Positions 26,077 to 34,375 of a stretch of 42,527 bases of DNA are shown here, piece after piece. Position 1 is the first letter of the stretch; each line of letters opens with the position of its first letter. The notes under the pieces are model-generated. The model did no database searches, was not told where the DNA came from, and saw nothing but the letters and a program-made list of their open reading frames with translations. This DNA comes from an uncultured Mesonia sp. (GTDB lineage: Bacteria; Bacteroidota; Bacteroidia; Flavobacteriales; Flavobacteriaceae), in the NCBI GenBank assembly GCA_947494545.1, contig CANLVH010000020.1, positions 1 to 42,527 on the forward strand, given 5' to 3'. The translations under genes were made by a program, and so were the position numbers.

Positions 26077-26286
26077 GTCTTCGACTGCGCTCAGACTGAC
26101 ATTGGGTTAACATACATAATTTATTGTATTTTCAAAGGTCTTCGACTGCGCTCAGACTGACATTTTGCTTGGGCCGACGCATTAGTGGCTCTTAAAGAAC
26201 TTCGACTGCGCTCAGTTTAACATTGGTTACCATACATAATTTGTTGCTTTTTCCAAGCGTCTTCGACTGCGCTCAGACTGACAAAC
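26077..26286 (+). repeat. Four-unit array of the TTCGACTGCGCTCAG repeat, 60-61 bp period
   Basis: Four TTCGACTGCGCTCAG cores whose TCGAC falls at 26081, 26142, 26202 and 26263, i.e. steps of 61, 60 and 61. The DNA between cores is also related: CTGACATTGGGTTAACATACATAATTTATTG in unit 1 resembles the unit 3 interval, while the unit 2 interval has diverged. The last unit replaces the 3' end of the antitoxin-like gene. It is not a CRISPR array, because the spacers are themselves homologous. Confidence 0.85.
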
Positions 26287-26439
26287 AGAAATTGCATCCT
26301 TTTGTTCGAGTGATAATTCGTATAATTCCTGTTCTGAAGTGTCAAAAAAAATTGTTTGAAGTGCTTTTAAGAAGTTTAAATCTTGGGAATTTTTAATTCT
26401 CGAAATTAAGTTATTTTTTATTTGAGCAGCTAAATCCAT
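26227..26439 (-). pseudogene. Antitoxin-like small protein with repeat-replaced C-terminus
   Basis: 70 codons. Residues 1-52 (MDLAAQIKNNLISRIKNSQD, then a helical segment ending LSLEQKDAISV) resemble the N-terminal half of small flavobacterial antitoxin-like proteins of the addiction-module type, in which an LSxEQKxxIxxG motif continues into a basic C-terminal helix. Here the frame runs into the TTCGACTGCGCTCAG repeat and encodes CQSERSRRRLEKATNYVW instead. No toxin partner lies next to it. Most likely a broken gene; assignment to a toxin-antitoxin family is by pattern only. Confidence 0.5.
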
Positions 26440-26550
26440 CTCTATCCAATTGTACGATTCACTAAAAATAACGATTTTTTTCTCAAAACTCTAAAATTAA
26501 CGCCAGAATATTTGTGTTTGTCAGTGCCAAAATAAAGTAATTTCTTTTCT

Positions 26551-26733
26551 TTAAACCCTACCCTTCAACGCATTAAAAACCCAAGCAATAGCAAAAAAAC
26601 CAATGCCTACCGCTGCAAAACCATAACCTGCTACTTCATTATATCTAAAAGCGCCTAAAGCTATAAGAGCAACGCCCACTACAATCATTATAAAAGTAGC
26701 CCAAGCTAATACGGTATTTTTATTCATTGCCAT
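26551..26733 (-). CDS. CAL67264-family small membrane protein
   Basis: 60 aa with two membrane segments (about residues 10-30 and 34-55: LAWATFIMIVVGVALIALGA and GYGFAAVGIGFFAIAWVFNA). The pattern matches the CAL67264 family of short flavobacterial membrane proteins of unknown function. Two ATGs two codons apart could serve as start; the first is used here. Single gene with its own -7 element. Confidence 0.8.
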   Translation of the reverse strand: MAMNKNTVLAWATFIMIVVGVALIALGAFRYNEVAGYGFAAVGIGFFAIAWVFNALKGRV

Positions 26734-26759
26734 AAGTCTGTTTTAGGAATTTGGATTTA

Positions 26760-26767
26760 CAAAAATA
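26760..26767 (-). promoter_or_regulatory. -7 element for the CAL67264-family gene
   Basis: The minus strand reads TATTTTTG, a full TAnnTTTG match 26 bases before the ATG. The -33 part is not clear. Confidence 0.5.
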
Positions 26768-26897
26768 CAATCAATTTCTACAATAATCCAATTTTATAGG
26801 GGCACTTTAGCAGGAATAAAGTGGTATTTTTTGTATTTTCGTCGCCATTGCGTTGGTTTTTTACAATGCCAAAGTACTAATTTTATAATTTTAATGC

Positions 26898-28526
26898 ATG
26901 GATATAAAATTCAATAAAAACGAAGACTACAATAAATTACTCGTTGCAGACCTCAACAGTAAACTTAAAGAAGTAAAAAAAGGCGGAGGCGAAAAACGCA
27001 TCGAAAAACACCACGAAAAAGGTAAGATGACCGCCCGCGAACGTATAGACTTTTTGGTAGACGACCCAAAAGACACCATAGAAATTGGCGCTTTTGCAGG
27101 AGACGGAATGTATGAAGAACACGGCGGTTGCCCTAGTGGTGGCGTAGTCGTAAAAATTGGTAAAGTCTCCGGGCAGCAAGTAATTGTGGTAGCCAACGAT
27201 GCTACAGTAAAAGCCGGAGCTTGGTTTCCCATTACCGGGAAGAAAAACTTACGGGCGCAAGAAATTTCTATAGAAAACCGCTTACCAATTATTTATTTGG
27301 TAGATAGCGCCGGCGTTTATTTACCTATGCAAGACGAAATTTTTCCGGACAAAGAGCATTTTGGTCGTATTTTTAGAAACAATGCGGTAATGAGCAGTAT
27401 GGGAATTACCCAAATTGCAGCCGTAATGGGAAGTTGTGTAGCAGGTGGCGCCTATTTGCCCATTATGAGTGACGAGGCTTTGATTGTAGAAAAAACAGGC
27501 AGTATTTTCTTGGCCGGAAGTTATTTGGTAAAAGCTGCCATTGGCGAAAGTATAGACAACGAAACGCTTGGCGGAGCAACTACACATTCTGAAATTAGTG
27601 GTGTAACCGATTATAAGGCCAAAGACGATAAAGATGCGTTGACCAAAATTCAAAATATTATGGATAAAATCGGAGCCCCGGAATCTGCCGGATTTAACCG
27701 AAAAAAATCCGTAAAGCCAAAATTAAACCCCGACGAAATTTTTGGGCATTTACCGGCAAAACGCAGCGACCAATACGATATGATGGAAATCATCAATCGG
27801 TTGGTAGATAATTCTGAATTTGAAGAGTATAAAGCCGGATACGGCAAAACCATTCTTACCGGATATGCCAGAATAGACGGCTGGGCGGTAGGAATTGTTG
27901 CCAACCAACGCAAAATTGTAAAAACTAAAAAAGGAGAAATGCAATTTGGCGGAGTAATCTATTCTGATTCTGCCGATAAAGCCACTCGATTTATTGCCAA
28001 TTGTAACCAAAAGAAAATTCCGTTGGTCTTTTTACAAGACGTAACCGGATTTATGGTTGGCAGCAAAAGTGAGCACGGCGGTATTATTAAAGACGGCGCA
28101 AAAATGGTAAATGCCGTTAGTAATTCTGTAGTGCCAAAATTTACCGTGGTGATAGGTAACTCATACGGCGCGGGTAATTACGCTATGTGCGGAAAAGCTT
28201 ACGACCCAAGACTAATTGTAGCTTGGCCAAGCGCAGAATTGGCGGTAATGAGTGGTAATTCTGCGGCAAAAGTTTTGTTGCAAATAGAAACCGCTTCCTT
28301 AAAGAAAAAAGGAGAAACCATTACCGAAGAAAAAGAGAAAGAACTTTACGACAAAATAAAAGCCGGCTACGATGAGCAAATAAGTCCGTATTATGCGGCA
28401 GCAAGAATTTGGACAGATGCTATCATCAATCCGTTAGACACCAGAAAATGGATTTCTAAAGGAATTGAAGCCGCTGACCACGCCCCAATCGAAAAAGATT
28501 TTAATATGGGCGTTTTACAAACTTAA
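26898..28526 (+). CDS. Acyl-CoA carboxylase, carboxyltransferase beta subunit
   Basis: 542 aa, cytoplasmic, normal length for the beta subunit of propionyl-CoA or methylcrotonyl-CoA carboxylase. It transfers carboxyl from biotin to the acyl-CoA. Two crotonase-like halves: the first with KMTARERIDFLVDD and IIYLVDSAGVYLPMQ, the second with FLQDVTGFMVGSKSEHGGII and VVIGNSYGAGNYAMCGKAYDPRL, the acyl- and biotin-binding oxyanion loops. The first half shows the SAGVYLP pattern seen in methylcrotonyl-type enzymes, but substrate choice is not certain. The biotin-carrying alpha subunit is not in the window. A one-base variant of the TTCCGTAAAG motif lies at 27707-27716. Confidence 0.9.
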   Translation: MDIKFNKNEDYNKLLVADLNSKLKEVKKGGGEKRIEKHHEKGKMTARERIDFLVDDPKDTIEIGAFAGDGMYEEHGGCPSGGVVVKIGKVSGQQVIVVANDATVKAGAWFPITGKKNLRAQEISIENRLPIIYLVDSAGVYLPMQDEIFPDKEHFGRIFRNNAVMSSMGITQIAAVMGSCVAGGAYLPIMSDEALIVEKTGSIFLAGSYLVKAAIGESIDNETLGGATTHSEISGVTDYKAKDDKDALTKIQNIMDKIGAPESAGFNRKKSVKPKLNPDEIFGHLPAKRSDQYDMMEIINRLVDNSEFEEYKAGYGKTILTGYARIDGWAVGIVANQRKIVKTKKGEMQFGGVIYSDSADKATRFIANCNQKKIPLVFLQDVTGFMVGSKSEHGGIIKDGAKMVNAVSNSVVPKFTVVIGNSYGAGNYAMCGKAYDPRLIVAWPSAELAVMSGNSAAKVLLQIETASLKKKGETITEEKEKELYDKIKAGYDEQISPYYAAARIWTDAIINPLDTRKWISKGIEAADHAPIEKDFNMGVLQT

Positions 28527-28546
28527 TTTTAATAGAATTTTATTTA

Positions 28547-28591
28547 AACAAGCGTTTTAAACAGTACTAAAAACTTTTTAAAACGCTTGTT
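28547..28591 (+). terminator. Stem-loop after the carboxylase gene
   Basis: A perfect 15-base inverted repeat (AACAAGCGTTTTAAA at 28547-28561 and its complement at 28577-28591) begins 20 bases past the stop. There is no clear T-run after it, so it may be an mRNA 3' end stabiliser rather than a true intrinsic terminator. Confidence 0.55.
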
Positions 28592-28607
28592 ATAGTTTAC
28601 ATAGAGA

Positions 28608-29216
28608 ATGAAAAATTTATTTTTAGCTTTTTTAATTTTATTGCTTGTAAGTTGTAACAAGCAAAATAAGCACGACTTAAAAGATCTAAATTTTCATATT
28701 GAAAATTATAGAGATTTAGACAGCTTAGAAGTATCTGATGTGAGTAATTATGAGCATTACCGCTTAACCAATTTAGAAGATCCTTATTTGTCGATGGCTT
28801 TTAAACGCAAAATAAATGACCTTTATACGGTAATTTTTTATGCAGGAGATAAAAAGTATACAAAGCGTTTGTGGTTAGATGGGAAGCAGCCTGTTGTAAA
28901 AGTGAATTTTGATAAGAAAATAGAAATAGACAGCGTTCTAAACTCTCCGTTACATCACGAGGTTTCGGCCTATAGCAAAAGATTAGGAAGGTTGTATGAA
29001 AGGGGCACAGATGCTGAAACTATAAACCAATTTTTACTTATGGAAATAGAAAAGCATCTACATTCGCCTTTTTCCTTTTCTGTAGCACAAATTTATATTT
29101 TCCGAAACAAAAATGCTTCCCAGCAATTAAACAAGCTAAAAAATTTACTTGCCAAACAACCGGACAGCTTGCATCGTCACAGCCTATATCATTCCATAAA
29201 AAAAGATTTACCCTAA
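28608..29216 (+). CDS. Lipoprotein of unknown function
   Basis: 202 aa. A lipoprotein signal (MKNLFLAFLILLLVSC) puts the lipidated cysteine at about residue 16, followed by NKQNKHD. The mature protein begins with a beta-rich stretch (YTVIFYAGDKKYTKRLWLDG, VVKVNFDKKIEIDSV) that recalls the N-terminal DUF4369-like domain of TlpA-type lipoproteins. It then becomes helical and stops without a thioredoxin domain. No named family recognised. It ends 10 bases before the M1 peptidase gene and is probably co-transcribed with it. Confidence 0.72.
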   Translation: MKNLFLAFLILLLVSCNKQNKHDLKDLNFHIENYRDLDSLEVSDVSNYEHYRLTNLEDPYLSMAFKRKINDLYTVIFYAGDKKYTKRLWLDGKQPVVKVNFDKKIEIDSVLNSPLHHEVSAYSKRLGRLYERGTDAETINQFLLMEIEKHLHSPFSFSVAQIYIFRNKNASQQLNKLKNLLAKQPDSLHRHSLYHSIKKDLP

Positions 29217-29226
29217 AAATTCCTCT

Positions 29227-30852
29227 ATGCGTTTAACATATTTTCTACTTTTTGTCCTGTTTGCATCTTTTGCAAACGCACAGGTTCTCAGCAACAAAGA
29301 AACCTATACCCGCGCAGATACGCTTCGCGGTTCCTTACGCCCCGAACGTAGTAATTTTGACGTTTTAAAATACGATTTAAGCGTAAAAGTAGAACCGGAT
29401 AAAAAATACATAAGCGGTAATAATAAAATCAGGTTTAAAGTTTTAGACTCGCTGCCGCGGATGCAAATCGATTTGTTTGCCAATATGCAAGTAGATTCAA
29501 TTGTATATAACAACCAAAAGTTAATTTATTCGCGCGAGTATAATGCAGTTTTTATAGATTTCCCTAAAAGCTTACTACCAAATAGCGTAGAAGAAGTAAA
29601 TTTTTACTTTTCAGGGAAACCGAAAATTGCCAAAAACCCACCTTGGGATGGCGGTTTTATTTTTGATAAAGATAAAAACGGCAAAGACTGGGTAAGTGTT
29701 GCCGTACAAGGCACTGGCGCTAGTTTATGGTTTCCGAACAAAGACCACCAAAGCGATGAACCGGAAACTACCGAAATACATTTAATTGTTCCAGAAAATT
29801 TAATGGGCGTTTCTAACGGAAGGTTAATTGGAGAACGTAGTTTAGGAAACGGCTTTAAGCAATTTGACTGGCAGGTAAAAAACCCTATTAACAATTATAA
29901 TATAATTCTTAACGTTGGTGATTATGTTCATTTTTCTGACCAATACAAAGATTTAGATTTAGAATACTATGTACTTTCCTATAATTTAGAAGCCGCCAAA
30001 AAGCAATTTGAGCAAGTAAAACCTATGATGGCTTGCTTTTATGAGAAATTTGGTTCTTATCCCTTTCCGGAAGATTCGTATAAATTGGTTGAAAGTCCGC
30101 ATTTAGGAATGGAGCATCAAAGCGCCGTGGCTTACGGCAACGGTTTTAAAAACGGTTATTTGGGCCGGGATTTGTCCGGCACCGGCATTGGTTTACGCTG
30201 GGATTTTATCATTATTCACGAGTCGGCACATGAATGGTTTGGTAATAGTATTACCGCCGCAGACATTGCCGATATGTGGATTCATGAAAGTTTTACCGCT
30301 TACGCGGAAGCAGTATTTGTAGAATGCCAGTACGGTAAAAAAGATGCTTTAGCCTACACCCGTGGTACTAGAAGAGGTATTGCCAACGACATTCCTATAA
30401 TAGGCGATTATGGTGTAAACAGCGAAGGCTCGGGCGATATGTATTATAAAGGCGCCAATATGCTAAACAACCTTAGAAGCGTGCTAAACAACGATGCTAA
30501 ATGGTGGCAACTTTTAAAAGATTTTCATACCGAATTTAAACACCAAATAACCAATACCAAAGAGGTTGTAGACTTTTTTGAAAAACGCACAAAGGCAGAA
30601 TTAACGCCAATATTCAATCAGTATTTGCGTTATACACAAGTTCCGCAAATTGATTTCCGTAAAGAAAACGGTAAAATACAGTATCGTTGGGAAGCGAAAG
30701 CAGAAGATTTTGAAATGCCGTTGGATTTAAAATTCAACGGAAAACAAAAACGTATTTATCCAACCAAAGAATGGAAAACCTTGTCATTTACAAAAGATAT
30801 GGAAGCTTTTGAAGTAGATTTGGATAGGTTTTATGTGGAAATAAAGAAATAG
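29227..30852 (+). CDS. M1 family metallopeptidase, secreted
   Basis: 541 aa with a signal peptide (MRLTYFLLFVLFASFANA). Zinc aminopeptidase of family M1: the zinc motif HESAH in IIHESAHEWFGN, with the third ligand glutamate 18 residues on (WIHESFTAYAEA), and the exopeptidase motif as GMEHQ (normally GAMEN) in HLGMEHQSAVAYG. The N-terminal beta domain starts near residue 40 (FDVLKYDLSVKVEP), and a C-terminal region of ~100 residues is shorter than in full-length aminopeptidase N. It probably trims peptides in the periplasm. The gene contains a TTCCGTAAAG motif at 30655-30664, reading D-F-R-K-E. Confidence 0.93.
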   Translation: MRLTYFLLFVLFASFANAQVLSNKETYTRADTLRGSLRPERSNFDVLKYDLSVKVEPDKKYISGNNKIRFKVLDSLPRMQIDLFANMQVDSIVYNNQKLIYSREYNAVFIDFPKSLLPNSVEEVNFYFSGKPKIAKNPPWDGGFIFDKDKNGKDWVSVAVQGTGASLWFPNKDHQSDEPETTEIHLIVPENLMGVSNGRLIGERSLGNGFKQFDWQVKNPINNYNIILNVGDYVHFSDQYKDLDLEYYVLSYNLEAAKKQFEQVKPMMACFYEKFGSYPFPEDSYKLVESPHLGMEHQSAVAYGNGFKNGYLGRDLSGTGIGLRWDFIIIHESAHEWFGNSITAADIADMWIHESFTAYAEAVFVECQYGKKDALAYTRGTRRGIANDIPIIGDYGVNSEGSGDMYYKGANMLNNLRSVLNNDAKWWQLLKDFHTEFKHQITNTKEVVDFFEKRTKAELTPIFNQYLRYTQVPQIDFRKENGKIQYRWEAKAEDFEMPLDLKFNGKQKRIYPTKEWKTLSFTKDMEAFEVDLDRFYVEIKK

Positions 30853-31571
30853 AAGTTTGTAGTGGGGAGTTTGTAGTTTGTAGTTACTGCTTCAAACTAA
30901 CGTTTTTTTTCGAAAGAATAAATTTTGTTTTTTTGAATATACCTACGAAATTGTGTTTAATCTTAGAAAATCGTGTCAGTTCGAATATCCCAAAAATTTC
31001 GGGATTGCTAAAAATTTTGTATCGAGAACAACAATTTTTTATTCTCTATAAAATCCCGCACCTGTAGGATTACTATCATTGACATAATTTTATGAAATTA
31101 TGGTTTATAGCGATTTGAACATAGCGTTTAAAATCACCTCTTTTCATTTTCTTTGCTATGTATTCCTCTCGCTTCGCTCGTCGGATACAAGAGAAAATCC
31201 TTCGACTGCGCTCAGGATAAACCAAGCCAAAAGAAAAGGCGCTTTTCCCAAGGTATTTTTCAGCATAGCTGAAAACCATTTTTGGTTTGCTAAAATCTCT
31301 CCAAGGCTTCGAGATTTTTTAACGCAAACCAAAACTTATACTGGGGAAAAAGATTACAAAGCGCTGCTTTGGAACGTCAGTAATAATATTTTTAATTTTA
31401 TTGTAAAAGGTCTCAAATTGACAACTTTTGAATCCTCTTAGAATTATATCCAGCTCAGGTTACAAGGTTTTGAAAACCTTGCAGAAAAATCTATTGCTAG
31501 CGTTCGCTTTTTATACTATTTAAATCAGATTTGTTATATTTATTACATAATCCGTCTAAATAGCAAGAATT
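30853..31571. repeat. Repeat-filled gap after the M1 peptidase gene
   Basis: No gene. It holds a small hairpin CATAATTT/AAATTATG (31081-31100), then a hairpin module at about 31140-31375: CTCTCGCTTCGCTCGTCGGATACAAG, a CCTTCGACTGCGCTCAGG core at 31199-31216, TTTTCAGC/GCTGAAAA near 31258-31275, and a long-range GGTTTGC/GCAAACC pair. An AAGGTTTTGAAAACCTT palindrome follows at 31461-31484. Two open frames across it (one each strand) translate repeat sequence (PERSRR-type peptide) and are not genes. Confidence 0.65.
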
Positions 31572-31751
31572 ATGTTTAAAAGAAATTTAACGGCCATTCT
31601 CGTCATAGCTGCAATGCTTTTTATTATTCCCGGACTTGACTTTAGCGAGATAAGTATTCGAACAAAAGATTTTTGGTTGTTGCTCTTTTCTTCGCTACTT
31701 CTTATTGGGTGTGTTGCATCTATTTTTGTAAACGAAACGAGAAATAAATAG
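31572..31751 (+). CDS. Two-helix small membrane protein (59 aa)
   Basis: ATG to TAG, 59 aa. Residues ~5-21 (NLTAILVIAAMLFIIPGL) and ~35-53 (FWLLLFSSLLLIGCVASIFV) form two membrane helices joined by a short polar loop (DFSEISIRTKD), with a basic N-terminus (MFKRN) and a polar tail (NETRNK). It stands alone in repeat-rich DNA. TATATTTA at about 31527 is one base off the -7 consensus. The hydrophobicity pattern and natural stop suggest a real gene, but no family is recognised. Confidence 0.55.
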   Translation: MFKRNLTAILVIAAMLFIIPGLDFSEISIRTKDFWLLLFSSLLLIGCVASIFVNETRNK

Positions 31752-32352
31752 CTTGAAATGCTTGTGTTCGTTTAAAATAAGTTTTGCAAGGTCTAAATAA
31801 GCGTAAATTTTATTCTATTTAAAAATACCTACAAGGTTTTGAAAACCTTGCAGGATAGAGTTTATTCTTTTTTAATATAGATAAACCAAACCAAGTAAAT
31901 TTCCAAATCTATTTGGGACAAAAATTCTTTACGGAAAAGCTTAGCTATAGGATAGAAAAAGAAATAAAGAATAATGCTTAAAAAATTTGGTTATATTTTA
32001 TAATGCGTTTAGAGAGATTTTGAGGTTAAGATAATATTTTTTAGTCTTTTGGTCTTCGACTGCGCTCAGACTGACATTGGGATTAGACTTACATATTTGT
32101 TGCTTTTTAATCTGAATTCCATCTTAGCTTATTCAATGAAAAATTTATAAATCGATGGGAAACTTGCTTTTTAAGAAGTTTTGTTCATTTTCTTTGCTCG
32201 TCCAAAGAAAACGAACCAATCCCCAAATCTATTTGGGGACAAAAATTTTTTACGAAAAAGCTTAGCTATACTAAAGAAAAAGAACAATAAATCTCTAAAT
32301 TTTTATATCGAATTTACTTATTTAGTACGTGTGCTGGTTCAGAACTAGTGTA
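31752..32352. repeat. Composite repeat region before menE
   Basis: About 600 bases without a gene. In order: the AAGGTTTTGAAAACCTT palindrome (31827-31855); a module with the CCAAATCTATTTGG hairpin, a CTTTACGGAA motif (31927-31936) and an AT-rich tail to 32050 that is closely repeated at 36855-37015; a TTCGACTGCGCTCAG unit (32055-32100); and a second hairpin module (32100-32290) nearly matching 9541-9665, with the GTTCATTTTCTTTG/CAAAGAAAACGAAC stem and a TCCCCAAATCTATTTGGGGA hairpin. Confidence 0.7.
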
Positions 32353-33432
32353 TTACTTCTTAATTTTTTCTAAGGTTTTCCGGCGATTTATTTTTCCGGT
32401 ATGGGTTTCGGTAAAATTCTCTAACCAAATTATTTCTTTAGGAATTTCATATTTTAATAAGGAATTTAAGGTAAGAATTTTTTCTTCTAATTGGGATTTA
32501 TCTTCTATTTCCGGCTGATTTTCTACAAGTAAAACCACTTTTTCTCCCAAGTCTTGGTCGGGCAAAGCTGCCACATAAAATCTACGGCTTAAAATTTTAG
32601 ACAATTTGCGCTCTACTTCTTCCGGATGAATTTTTACCCCCCCGGAGTTAATCACATTATCTGCGCGGCCTTTCCAATAGAAATGCTTTTCATCTACCAG
32701 CTCAACAACATCGGTGGTTTGTATTTTGTCGGGATTCACTTTTGGTGCGTAAATGCCTAAACAATTATTAGCATTTACACTTAACTCCACATTCGGTAAA
32801 GCGGTAAATGGCAATTCTTTTTGCGATTGTTTATGGTTTACCTTCTTTGCGGCAATATGCGTGAGGGTTTCGGTCATTCCATAGGTTTCGTAAATAACGC
32901 AAGACATCTCTTGTAATTTATTCCGTAAAGAAGTTGCAATAGCGCCGCCACCGATGATTAGCTTTTTTATTTTATAGAGATTTTTTAGCGAACGCGCTAC
33001 TTGAAATGGCGTCATTGCAGCAAAATCGTAGGTTTTATCTACGTTTTTTAACGGATTGCCAGCCGGCGTAAACGTATCTAATTGCCAACCTAAATGCATT
33101 GCGCGTACCAGCATTAGCTTTCCGGCGATATAACTTACCGGCATACAAAGCATAGCGGTTGTTTTGGATGGTAAATCAAAAAATTTGCCGGTTGCTTCAA
33201 CGCTGTTTAGCATTTGTTGTTTACCAACTTCTATTTTTTTTGGCGATCCCGTAGAACCGGATGTTTGCACCCAAATCGTATCTTCCCTATTTAAAAAATC
33301 TAAAAAAAAATCTCCTATTTCTTTTTGAAAAACCGCGTCTGCATTAGATAACTCTTCCGCAAAACTTACTAGAGTTTTTTCGGAATAGGAGTTTCCGTTA
33401 AGCTTAAATTCGGGATGCAGTTTAAAATTCAT
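32353..33432 (-). CDS. menE: o-Succinylbenzoate--CoA ligase, short form
   Basis: 359 aa adenylate-forming enzyme that activates o-succinylbenzoate to its CoA ester in menaquinone synthesis. Seen: P-loop TSGSTGSPKK, acyl-binding ETYGMTETLTH, WKGRADNVINSGGVKIHPEE of the hinge and C-terminal domain, and the catalytic lysine in GKINRRK. It is about 100 residues shorter than classical MenE at the N-terminus, as usual in Bacteroidota. Its start overlaps the CPBP gene by 11 bases in the run hydrolase-menC-CPBP-menE. A TTCCGTAAAG motif lies inside at 32931-32940. Confidence 0.9.
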   Translation of the reverse strand: MNFKLHPEFKLNGNSYSEKTLVSFAEELSNADAVFQKEIGDFFLDFLNREDTIWVQTSGSTGSPKKIEVGKQQMLNSVEATGKFFDLPSKTTAMLCMPVSYIAGKLMLVRAMHLGWQLDTFTPAGNPLKNVDKTYDFAAMTPFQVARSLKNLYKIKKLIIGGGAIATSLRNKLQEMSCVIYETYGMTETLTHIAAKKVNHKQSQKELPFTALPNVELSVNANNCLGIYAPKVNPDKIQTTDVVELVDEKHFYWKGRADNVINSGGVKIHPEEVERKLSKILSRRFYVAALPDQDLGEKVVLLVENQPEIEDKSQLEEKILTLNSLLKYEIPKEIIWLENFTETHTGKINRRKTLEKIKK

Positions 33433-34375
33433 TATCCAAATTGTTTTTCGTTTCCACGGAAGGGATTGGTTCTATTTTACCCAGCAACCTTTCTTTCCAA
33501 TTATCCCATTTATAAACCTTAGCCATTATTATTAAAAATAACGGATAAATAATAAATACCGGTAAAACCACCTGCAACCCGGCCGAAGGCTCTGAGACAT
33601 CTTTTAAAATAGATTCCGATTGAAACGCGGTCCAGTCGGCCGTTACCAACAAAATACCTATCAAATTATTCCCGGCGTGAAAGCCGAGGGCAAGTTCCAT
33701 TCTATCGTCCATTAAAGTAATAATCCCCAGAAATAAACCGGTTCCTATATAAAATAACATTACGGTATTGCCCAGTTTACCAACTTCGGGATTAAAAAAG
33801 TGCAAGCCGCCAAAAATTAGCGAAGTCATTAAAAGTGGAAACCATCTATTTTTGGCCAACATACCAAATCCTTGCATTAAATATCCCCGAAAAACATACT
33901 CTTCCAAACTGGTTTGAATGGGAACCATAATTACCGCAATAAGCAAAAGAATTAAAAACGGCACCAATTGAAAATTGACAACATAGTCTTCCGGATTAGC
34001 CCGATAATCTATAAAAGTAGTTACAATAGTAAAAATCGCGATAAGCGAAAATCCAAATAAAATACGTTTTATATCTAACTTTTTTCCGGGACTGGTCAAG
34101 GTTTTAAACGGCTGTTTGTGCAGCACTTTTAAGGCTAAATATAAGCCTACAAAGCCTACAGCAAAAGAAAGCAATAGCAGAAAAGTCAATAAATTGGGCG
34201 GCAATCCGGCCATAAGTTCTTTTTCGGTTTTTCCCAGCATATTACCATTTTCCGAAAAGAACATCGCAACCCCCAAAGGAATTTGCCCAATTGTAGAAGC
34301 TACGATAACCATTAAAGAACCAATTAAATACCGCCAAAAATCGTGGGCATAGTTTTGTGCTTGTGCTATAAACAT
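33422..34375 (-). CDS. CPBP family intramembrane glutamic endopeptidase
   Basis: 317 aa polytopic membrane protein with about eight hydrophobic segments. The CPBP (Abi/CAAX-type) motifs are complete: EEYVFRG with the paired glutamates and arginine, FGGLHFF with the first histidine, and HAGNNLIG with the second histidine and asparagine. Its ATG overlaps the menC stop (TAATG) and its end overlaps menE by 11 bases, so it is translationally coupled inside the men operon. Substrate unknown; the position could reflect control of a membrane step, but that is inference. Confidence 0.9.
   Translation of the reverse strand: MFIAQAQNYAHDFWRYLIGSLMVIVASTIGQIPLGVAMFFSENGNMLGKTEKELMAGLPPNLLTFLLLLSFAVGFVGLYLALKVLHKQPFKTLTSPGKKLDIKRILFGFSLIAIFTIVTTFIDYRANPEDYVVNFQLVPFLILLLIAVIMVPIQTSLEEYVFRGYLMQGFGMLAKNRWFPLLMTSLIFGGLHFFNPEVGKLGNTVMLFYIGTGLFLGIITLMDDRMELALGFHAGNNLIGILLVTADWTAFQSESILKDVSEPSAGLQVVLPVFIIYPLFLIIMAKVYKWDNWKERLLGKIEPIPSVETKNNLDNEF

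Noticed and set aside
26077..26286. Regularly spaced repeats that look like a small CRISPR array
   Set aside because: The segments between cores are related to each other, the repeats also occur singly all over the window, and there are no cas genes nearby.
31076..31441. Open frames on both strands
   Set aside because: They translate the dispersed hairpin repeat and its PERSRR-type peptide; no coding signal apart from that.
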